Of a DNA stretch of 12,465 nt, positions 6,896 through 12,465 are shown piece by piece. Each line of letters begins with the position of its first letter. Position 1 is the first letter of the stretch. The notes below the pieces were generated by a model, which was not told the DNA's origin, did not search any database, and was given only the letters and a program-made list of their open reading frames with translations. This DNA comes from JBJKRF01 sp046704785 (GTDB lineage: Bacteria; Chloroflexota; Anaerolineae; Anaerolineales; Villigracilaceae): NCBI GenBank assembly GCA_046704785.1, contig JBJKRF010000058.1, positions 1 through 12,465 on the forward strand, written 5' to 3'. Position numbers and translations under genes: made by a program.

Positions 6896-7595
6896 CTTAA
6901 TCCCCGAAGTGGTTTTGCAAACCACCAACCTGAAGCGCGAATATCGTCTTGGACGCGAACCTGTCAAGGCGCTGGATGATGTCAACATTGAAATTCGCCA
7001 GGGCGAATTCGTCGCCATCATGGGACCCAGCGGCAGCGGCAAGTCCACGCTGCTCAATTTGCTCGGCGGACTCGACCAGCCCACCAGCGGCACGGTGATT
7101 CTGGATGGGCACGATCTTTCAGAATACAGCGAAGAGGGGCTGGCAAAGATCCGACGTGAGAAAATGGGATTTATTTTCCAGCGACATGACCTGTTTCCCG
7201 TGCTGACCGCGCGTGAGAATATCGAATTTCCCATGCTGCTCAACGACACCACCCCCCAGGATCGTCACAAGCAAAGCGACCAGTTGCTCAACCTGGTGCA
7301 GTTGGCAGAAAAAGCCGACTCCTTGCCCGAAGAACTCTCCGGCGGACAGCAGCAGCGCGTGGGCATTGCCCGCGCCCTCGCCAACGCCGCCTCCATTCTA
7401 TTGGCGGACGAGCCGACGGGCAATCTCGACAGCGCCACCTCCGCCGACATTATCGACTCGCTCATTGCGCTCAAACAAGCCCGCAACCTGACGCTCATCA
7501 TGGTGACGCATGACCCCGAAGTCGCTGCTCATGCGGATCGCACGTTGAAATTGAAAGACGGGCATTTACTCGTGGAAAATGGAAGTGCCAAATGA
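6888..7595 (+). CDS. ABC transporter ATP-binding protein (LolD/MacB type), second ATPase
   Basis: Second cytoplasmic ATPase, 235 residues. ATG 6888 overlaps the end of the first ATPase gene by 8 nt; the in-frame TTG at 6852 lies further inside that gene and is less likely. The motifs are fully canonical: Walker A GPSGSGKS (46-53), Q-loop Q98, signature LSGGQQQ (150-156), Walker B LLADE (171-175) followed by PTGNLDS, H-loop H208. It is clearly a paralogue of the preceding ATPase. Its TGA overlaps the permease ATG by 4 nt (ATGA), so translation is coupled. It should energise the following FtsX-type permease, either as homodimer or paired with the first ATPase. Substrate unknown; relatives export lipoproteins, macrolides or peptides, or transduce mechanical force without transport. 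Confidence 0.95.
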   Translation: MSNLIPEVVLQTTNLKREYRLGREPVKALDDVNIEIRQGEFVAIMGPSGSGKSTLLNLLGGLDQPTSGTVILDGHDLSEYSEEGLAKIRREKMGFIFQRHDLFPVLTARENIEFPMLLNDTTPQDRHKQSDQLLNLVQLAEKADSLPEELSGGQQQRVGIARALANAASILLADEPTGNLDSATSADIIDSLIALKQARNLTLIMVTHDPEVAAHADRTLKLKDGHLLVENGSAK

Positions 7596-10372
7596 CCCTC
7601 TCCTACGCCTGGAAACTTGTAACGCGTAACCTGCGCCGTACCTTTACCTACCTTTTTGGGCTTGCATTGGCTGTCGGGTTGTTCGCGGGCATCCTCTTTT
7701 TTGTGGATGTCACCGCCCGCCAGATGACTGCTACCGCCATCACGCCCGTCAAGATCGACATCATCGCACATGGCACCACGCCCGATGTCAATGTCATGGA
7801 TTCGGCAGCCACGATTGCTCAACAACGTGGCGTCAGCGCAGCGGAACCTGTCTATGCCGCTGATTTTTCATCCGCGGTGAAAGTGAACGGTGACCATCCC
7901 TCGCCCGCGGGGCGCATGTTTGCCATCCGCCCTTCCTACCTGAAAACCTTCGATGTCTTGCAGGTTAGTTCGGGCGCGCTCGATTCATCGGGTGGGGTCA
8001 TCAGCGATGCGATGTCGATCTCGCAGAATATCAAAGTCGGTGACTCGATCCAATTGACCTTTAACGGCATCAACCAGCCCATCACACTCCCCGTTACAGG
8101 CATCGCCAATATGGACAACGCCGACGCGCTCTTTGCTACGGCAACCGAAGCTGAGAATGCCATTGTCTCAGATGTGGTCATTGTGGATCAAGCCTGGTTC
8201 CAAAAAAATCTACTGGGTTCGTTGAAGACCATCGCCATGGACCCGAACACTGCCGCGCTCCCCGGGGTTGTTAACCTCGACCCGCAAGTTCAAATCCGTG
8301 TCAACCGTGACAGCCTGCCCGGAGACCCGACCCTGGCCTCCCTGCAAGTCGAATCCTTGCGGCGTGGCATCGAACGGCTTTTCCCTGGTCAATTGAAATC
8401 TGGCAACAACCTTTTTAATGCATTCTCATCTGCCAAAGGCGACGTGCTGGCCGCCAAGATTCTCTTTATCTTCCTCGGTTTGCCTGGGGTTGCGCTGGCT
8501 GCCTACCTCTCCAAATTCGCCGCCGAGCTTTTCGCCGAATCCCAACGGCGTGAGATCAGTCTCTTGCGCACACGCGGCGCGACTCCTACCCAGATCACGG
8601 GCATCGTTGCCGTGACCTCGATTTTTCTCGCCATTGGCGGTTCGGCTTTGGGGTTGATATTCGGGATTCTCGCCTTGTATGCCTCTGCGGGAGCGCAGTT
8701 GACCGCCAGCCTGAATCCCTTCACTTCTTCCTTCGACTGGAACCTGTTCGTCACTTCGGCGGGCATTGCCTTCGCTGCGGGTTTGATCCTGACCTTCCTT
8801 GCGGCCTTCCTCCCGACCTTTGGCTCGCTGCGCCGCGAGATCACACAGGAGCGCCGTTCCGTCCGCCGCGTGGAATCCGAACCGTTTTGGAAACGCTCTT
8901 ACCTTGACCTGATCCTGCTCGGCGCAGCAGTCGTTTCGCTCTACGTCACACAGGTTAACGGCGGCTTCAAGCCGACGGGCAACGAAGGCGCAGCCATTAC
9001 ACTTTCCTTCTACATTTTCCTGACGCCGTTCTTTGCCTGGACAGGCTTGACCTTGCTCGTCCTGCGCCTGATCGAAAAAGGACTGGTCGCCTCGGGCAGC
9101 CAGATCGGCAACTTGTTCCGCCGTCTGTTTGGCGAGATCGGCGAAGTGGCTGGCAAGTCTTTGGCCCGCCGCGCCAGCCGCATCAGCGCCGCCGTTACCA
9201 TCATCGCGTTGACTCTCTCCTTCGGAGTGAGCCTATCCATCTTCCAGAAGACCTATACTCATGAGAAACAGCTCGACTCGCAGTACATTGTCGGCTCGGA
9301 CATCCGCTTTACCCCTGCCTTGAATACCCCGCAAAATGCGGATTTTGCCACGCAGTTGCAAATTCCTGATGTGACCAGCGTCACTGGCGTGGTGCGCGAT
9401 ACGCAGGCGTTGGTGGGTTCGGAGAAAAACACGGTCTATGGCATTGACTTACCTTCTTTCCGAAAGACTGCATATCTCCCCGATAGTTTCTTTGTGGATG
9501 GCAATGCCCAACAGACGATTGATGCTATGACCAACCGCACCACCAACTATGCGCCTGGTTCCGCCAAACAGGTGCTCAACGCGCTGGCAAATACCCCGAA
9601 TGGCGTCATCATCTCGGTCGAGCAGGCGGAGAAGTACAACATCCGTGTTGGCGATCCCGTATTGCTACGTCTCTACAACCGCAGCACCAACCAATACGCT
9701 GATGTGCAAACCAAAGCAGTGGGACTCTTTATTTACTTCCCGACATCTGCCCAGGATTCGGATTTCATTCTGAACCGTGACTTCATGATCAAGAGTTCGG
9801 GTTACCCGGCGATGAATTACTTTCTCATCAAAACGGACGGTTCTTCACAGGCGATACAAAACGTGACCGACAGTCTGACGGCGCAATACAAGAACGTTAT
9901 GCCAGTTCGCATCCAGAGCATCGACACGGTGGTCAAGACCGAGTCGAGTTCGCTGACATCCCTCAACCTTGGTGGGTTGGGTACAATGGAGCAACTCTAC
10001 ACCATCATCGTTGTTTCGATGGGGCTGGCCATCTTCCTACTGGCGATGATCAACGAACGCCAGCGCGAGTTTGGTGCCATGCGCGCCCTCGGCGCGAATC
10101 TTAACCATCTGCGCCGTTTCCTGTTCACCGAAGCCCTGGCGATCAGCGGCTTGAGCTTAGTCATCGGCGCGGGCGTGGGTGTTTTGCTGGCGCGGCTGCT
10201 GGTCATGCTGCTGGGCATCATCTTCACCATCCCTGTTCAAATGCTATCATGGGATTGGCTGGGATTGCTCATCCTTGCAGCCTTTGTCGTGGCAGGCATG
10301 GTCATCAGTGTGGCAATCACTACTCGTCGGTTGTCCACGATGAAGGTGGTGGAGGCGTTAAGAGAATTGTAG
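7592..10372 (+). CDS. FtsX-like ABC transporter permease, ten-helix double-domain form
   Basis: Inner-membrane permease of 926 residues, start fixed by the ATGA overlap with the ATPase gene. An amphipathic N-terminus (SYAWKLVTRNLRR) precedes TM1 (about 18-38), then a first extracytoplasmic domain (about 40-285), TM2-TM4 near 286, 336 and 383, two linker helices near 437 and 468, TM7 near 530, a second extracytoplasmic domain (about 555-795), and TM8-TM10 near 802, 846 and 888. The cytoplasmic coupling segment INERQREFGAMRALGA after TM8 and the C-terminal MKVVEALREL are typical of FtsX/MacB permeases. Two FtsX units plus two extra helices give ten helices as in BceB-like or fused permeases; the large domains on both halves are unlike BceB, which has one. 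It ends the 5463-10372 operon. Helix positions are estimates. Confidence 0.95.
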   Translation: MTLSYAWKLVTRNLRRTFTYLFGLALAVGLFAGILFFVDVTARQMTATAITPVKIDIIAHGTTPDVNVMDSAATIAQQRGVSAAEPVYAADFSSAVKVNGDHPSPAGRMFAIRPSYLKTFDVLQVSSGALDSSGGVISDAMSISQNIKVGDSIQLTFNGINQPITLPVTGIANMDNADALFATATEAENAIVSDVVIVDQAWFQKNLLGSLKTIAMDPNTAALPGVVNLDPQVQIRVNRDSLPGDPTLASLQVESLRRGIERLFPGQLKSGNNLFNAFSSAKGDVLAAKILFIFLGLPGVALAAYLSKFAAELFAESQRREISLLRTRGATPTQITGIVAVTSIFLAIGGSALGLIFGILALYASAGAQLTASLNPFTSSFDWNLFVTSAGIAFAAGLILTFLAAFLPTFGSLRREITQERRSVRRVESEPFWKRSYLDLILLGAAVVSLYVTQVNGGFKPTGNEGAAITLSFYIFLTPFFAWTGLTLLVLRLIEKGLVASGSQIGNLFRRLFGEIGEVAGKSLARRASRISAAVTIIALTLSFGVSLSIFQKTYTHEKQLDSQYIVGSDIRFTPALNTPQNADFATQLQIPDVTSVTGVVRDTQALVGSEKNTVYGIDLPSFRKTAYLPDSFFVDGNAQQTIDAMTNRTTNYAPGSAKQVLNALANTPNGVIISVEQAEKYNIRVGDPVLLRLYNRSTNQYADVQTKAVGLFIYFPTSAQDSDFILNRDFMIKSSGYPAMNYFLIKTDGSSQAIQNVTDSLTAQYKNVMPVRIQSIDTVVKTESSSLTSLNLGGLGTMEQLYTIIVVSMGLAIFLLAMINERQREFGAMRALGANLNHLRRFLFTEALAISGLSLVIGAGVGVLLARLLVMLLGIIFTIPVQMLSWDWLGLLILAAFVVAGMVISVAITTRRLSTMKVVEALREL

Positions 10373-10573
10373 TTGTCCAACAATGGATGACATTCCCAGA
10401 TTGGTTACAATTGGGCACGTTCGTCTGGGGATGATGATTTATAACCCTGGTGGGTGTGGTGCTTTTTGCCTCCGGTTTCGATTTGTCACAGTGATGGTCT
10501 GAAACTGAATTCTCTTTACATAAAGCATTAGCCTTCTATTTGCTCCTCAGCAGAATAATTTAATGTGGTTGAC
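10373..10573 (+). other. Intergenic region between ABC operon and MFS gene
   Basis: No clear terminator and no copy of the CTTCAY/CTTCAT operator. A reading frame at 10384-10431 (MTFPDWLQLGTFVWG) meets two adjacent TGA codons, after which the same frame continues as a hydrophobic stretch (FITLVGVVLFASGFDL) to about 10494; this could be a decayed small membrane protein, or chance. A possible -35-like TTGTCA lies at 10483-10488 but without a convincing -10 partner. Confidence 0.4.
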
Positions 10574-11827
10574 ATGATGGAAAAAGCCAAGAATTCGGCA
10601 AAACAAGTATCTGTGTGGAACCTGCCGCGCAATGTCTGGGCAGTGGGCCTGACCAGCTTTTTTATGGACGTTTCCAGTGAGATGGTGATCAACATCCTGC
10701 CGCTCTTCCTGGCCAATGTCCTGGGGGTACAAACCAGTATTATTGGCATGATCGAAGGGTTGGCCGAGACAACGGCCAGTATCCTAAAGCTATTTTCAGG
10801 ATGGCTTTCGGATAGACTGGGTGGACGAAAATGGTTGGCAGTTACCGGGTATGGACTGTCGGCTGCTTCGAAGCCCTTTTTTTATATTGCCGGTACCTGG
10901 GAATTGATCGCCGGTGTGCGCTGGACAGACCGCGTAGGAAAAGGCATCCGCACTGCGCCACGAGATGCACTGGTGGCAGATTCAGTGACCAAAGAAACCA
11001 GAGGATTGGCCTTTGGTTTTCATCGGGCGATGGATACAGCTGGCGCAGCACTTGGGGTCGTCATCGCTGTGGTTGTAGTTTGGCTGGCACAAAAGAATAC
11101 ATTGGACTTATCGAAATCCACTTTTCAAGTGGTGGTCTTGGTCAGCCTGCTACCTGCGTTCTTGGCCATTATCTCCCTGGTTGTCGGTGCCAAGGATGTT
11201 CCGGTTCAGGGGCAGCGTGCCGCGCCCCGCTTTTCATTACGTGGTATGGGAAAACCTTTTCTGGCTTTTCTTGTGATTGTGAGCGTCTTTACTCTGGGGA
11301 ATTCGTCAGATGCTTTTCTGGTCTTGCGCGCTCAGAATCTGGGTATAGCCGTGACTGGCATCCTGATGATGCTGGTGATGTTCAATTTGATTTATTCGCT
11401 AGTTTCCACCCCGGCAGGCTCACTTTCCGATCGCATCGGACGGAGACGTTTGATCATTGGTGGCTGGTTGGTGTATGCGTTGATCTACTTGGGTTTTGCC
11501 TTTGCCCAGTCCAGTTGGCAAGTGTGGGTATTGTATGTTGCTTATGGTTTGTATTATGGTATGGCTTATGGCACAGCGAACGCCTTGGTGGCAGACCTGG
11601 TGCCGGAGCATTTGCGTGGAACGGCTTATGGAACTTATAATGCAATCATTGGTGTCATGGCTTTTCCGGCTTCGCTTATCGCCGGGTTGCTCTGGCAGGG
11701 AGCAGGCGTCTGGCAAGGGTTTGGGCCTTCGGCACCCTTCCTGTTTGGCGGCACATTGGCCTTGATCGCAGCCATCTTAATGGCTTTTTGGTTGCCGCGG
11801 GTTCAAAGTGTAGAACAAAGCACATAA
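10574..11827 (+). CDS. MFS transporter
   Basis: Major facilitator superfamily permease, 417 residues from ATG 10574 (alternatives: GTG 10565, ATG 10577; none has a clear Shine-Dalgarno). About twelve hydrophobic helices are visible. The loop 2-3 motif A reads GWLSDRLGGRK (76-86), and a second copy, AGSLSDRIGRRR, occurs in the C-terminal half (around 282-293), the usual MFS duplication. The loop 4-5 segment GKGIRTAPRDALVADS (122-137), with R118/R120 nearby, is typical of a common prokaryotic MFS_1 subgroup with no settled substrate. It lies 201 nt after the ABC operon without a copy of the shared operator, so it is probably a separate unit. The substrate cannot be inferred. Confidence 0.92.
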   Translation: MMEKAKNSAKQVSVWNLPRNVWAVGLTSFFMDVSSEMVINILPLFLANVLGVQTSIIGMIEGLAETTASILKLFSGWLSDRLGGRKWLAVTGYGLSAASKPFFYIAGTWELIAGVRWTDRVGKGIRTAPRDALVADSVTKETRGLAFGFHRAMDTAGAALGVVIAVVVVWLAQKNTLDLSKSTFQVVVLVSLLPAFLAIISLVVGAKDVPVQGQRAAPRFSLRGMGKPFLAFLVIVSVFTLGNSSDAFLVLRAQNLGIAVTGILMMLVMFNLIYSLVSTPAGSLSDRIGRRRLIIGGWLVYALIYLGFAFAQSSWQVWVLYVAYGLYYGMAYGTANALVADLVPEHLRGTAYGTYNAIIGVMAFPASLIAGLLWQGAGVWQGFGPSAPFLFGGTLALIAAILMAFWLPRVQSVEQST

Positions 11828-11926
11828 CCGATACTTATCGTATGGCTCAGTCACATTGGGTATGGATATATGTTGGTATCTCTTCCATAAAATCTTGGTA
11901 AATCTTTTGGGTGCGTTCAAATTGAG

Positions 11927-11966
11927 TTGAAGGCCGGGCTTCAATCTGGTAAAGTGAGTTTTACCA
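11927..11966 (+). repeat. Two adjacent hairpins upstream of transposase fragment
   Basis: TTGAAG (11927-11932) pairs with CTTCAA (11939-11944), and TGGTAAA (11947-11953) pairs with TTTACCA (11960-11966). They sit in the AT-richer gap 11828-11988 just before the transposase-like fragment and may be its insertion-sequence end or leader. Elsewhere in the gap only a short CGATA-CT-TATCG palindrome (11829-11840) is seen. Confidence 0.4.
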
Positions 11967-11988
11967 AAAACACTCCAGGAAAGAAGCT

Positions 11989-12273
11989 ATGGCCTCCAAC
12001 TCACAAGAGATTATACAAGACGTTCGTATTCAATTTGAGCAATTGTTGGACTTTGTCACGGGAGATGAAGCCAAAGATGCAACAGCGGATCAGATTGAAA
12101 GAGGTTTGTTCAAGTTGTTGGTGCAGTTTGGGTACAAACTGTTACAACTGTTCTTTATTATGCGGTCGGAAACCAGTTCTCGCGAACCGTTAACGATTGT
12201 AGATAAGCAAGTATTGGCACGGTTCAGATGTGAGAAAAAGCACCTTTACAAATTAGAGACAGGTAGCCACTGA
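11989..12273 (+). pseudogene. ISKra4-family-like transposase, N-terminal fragment
   Basis: ORF of 94 residues from ATG 11989, preceded by AGGAAAG. Residues about 10-60 (QFEQLLDFVTGDEA, ATADQIERGLFKLLVQFGYKLLQLFF) match my memory of the helical N-terminal domain of ISKra4-family transposases, which are normally about 400-500 residues long. No catalytic domain follows: the frame ends at a TGA (12271-12273) inside a nested inverted repeat beginning at 12260, so it looks cut off by another element or by rearrangement. Base composition is AT-richer than in the genes upstream. It could instead be a complete small protein of unknown role, but the sudden end at a structured repeat argues for truncation. 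The family call is from recall, without a search. Confidence 0.55.
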
Positions 12274-12324
12274 ACGGATAAGATTAAGTTGTTGTACAAA
12301 ACTTATCAGACAAGAGGCTACCTG
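12260..12324 (+). repeat. Nested inverted repeat at break in transposase fragment
   Basis: Outer arms CAGGTAGCC (12260-12268) and GGCTACCTG (12316-12324) and inner arms GATAAG (12277-12282) and CTTATC (12302-12307), separated on both sides by exactly 8 unpaired bases; the loop holds the palindrome TTGTACAA (12292-12299). The structure spans the end of the transposase-like frame and stops just before the next ATG. Probably an insertion-sequence end. Confidence 0.6.
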
Positions 12325-12326
12325 CG

Positions 12327-12465
12327 ATGACAGTTTACACGATTTCAGCACTTTCTACCAGAGTGATCTGGCCTGAACCGATTGAACAAATCTGGCAAGT
12401 TTTGCCAAGTGGTGGTCAAAGTTTGCCGGGCTGGAAGCGTAAGGATATTGGGTTCAGTGAGCGGC
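12327..12465 (+). CDS. Unidentified ORF start, 3'-partial
   Basis: Open frame from ATG 12327 to the window end (46 codons), with AGAGG at 12313-12317 as possible ribosome site. The protein starts MTVYTISALSTRVIWPEP and continues with Trp/Gly/Lys-rich sequence (LPGWKRKDIGF). No signal peptide or known motif is seen. Its place directly behind a symmetrical inverted repeat that interrupts a transposase suggests the transposase or a passenger of a second insertion sequence, but I do not recognise the family. Confidence 0.4.
   Translation, partial: MTVYTISALSTRVIWPEPIEQIWQVLPSGGQSLPGWKRKDIGFSER

Noticed and set aside
11927..12193. 88-residue ORF overlapping the transposase fragment
   Set aside because: Different frame from the ISKra4-like sequence, Cys-rich and without family resemblance; considered a shadow.

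Overview
The window reads as bacterial DNA. The gene style (an OmpR-type two-component pair next to a small acidic secreted repeat protein, a PsbP-like lipoprotein and a double-ATPase FtsX-type ABC exporter) suggests Chloroflexota, perhaps Anaerolineae. That is an inference from family knowledge, not a proof. All convincing genes lie on the + strand. No tRNA, rRNA or CRISPR array was recognised.

Layout: (1) 2-2704, the 3' part of a large GC-rich SNF2-like helicase/ATPase gene of plasmid, phage or integrative-element type. Its start lies outside the window. (2) 2759-4843, a response regulator broken by one missing base, overlapping an intact sensor histidine kinase by 14 nt. (3) 4944-5306, a small secreted, very acidic protein with a 31-residue repeat, closed by a strong hairpin. 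(4) 5463-10372, a PsbP-like lipoprotein, then two ABC ATPases and a 926-residue ten-helix FtsX-family permease. The last three genes overlap one another by 8 and 4 nt. (5) 10574-11827, an MFS transporter. (6) 11928-12465, an AT-richer tail with a truncated ISKra4-like transposase fragment, nested inverted repeats and the start of an unidentified ORF, probably insertion-sequence debris.

The main observation is a shared promoter module. Three promoters (before the regulator, before the acidic protein and before the lipoprotein-ABC operon) carry the same 33-bp arrangement: CTTCAY, 5 bp, CTTCAT, exactly 10 bp, then a TANNAT -10 box. The two half-sites repeat every 11 bp, as in Pho-box-type operators of OmpR/PhoB regulators, and they take the place of a -35 box. 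This ties the kinase/regulator pair, the acidic protein, the lipoprotein and the ABC system into one autoregulated regulon, plausibly an envelope-stress or toxic-peptide response. The ligand and the transported substrate cannot be read from the sequence. The regulator's single-base frameshift conflicts with the intact operators, so it is either a sequence error or very recent decay.
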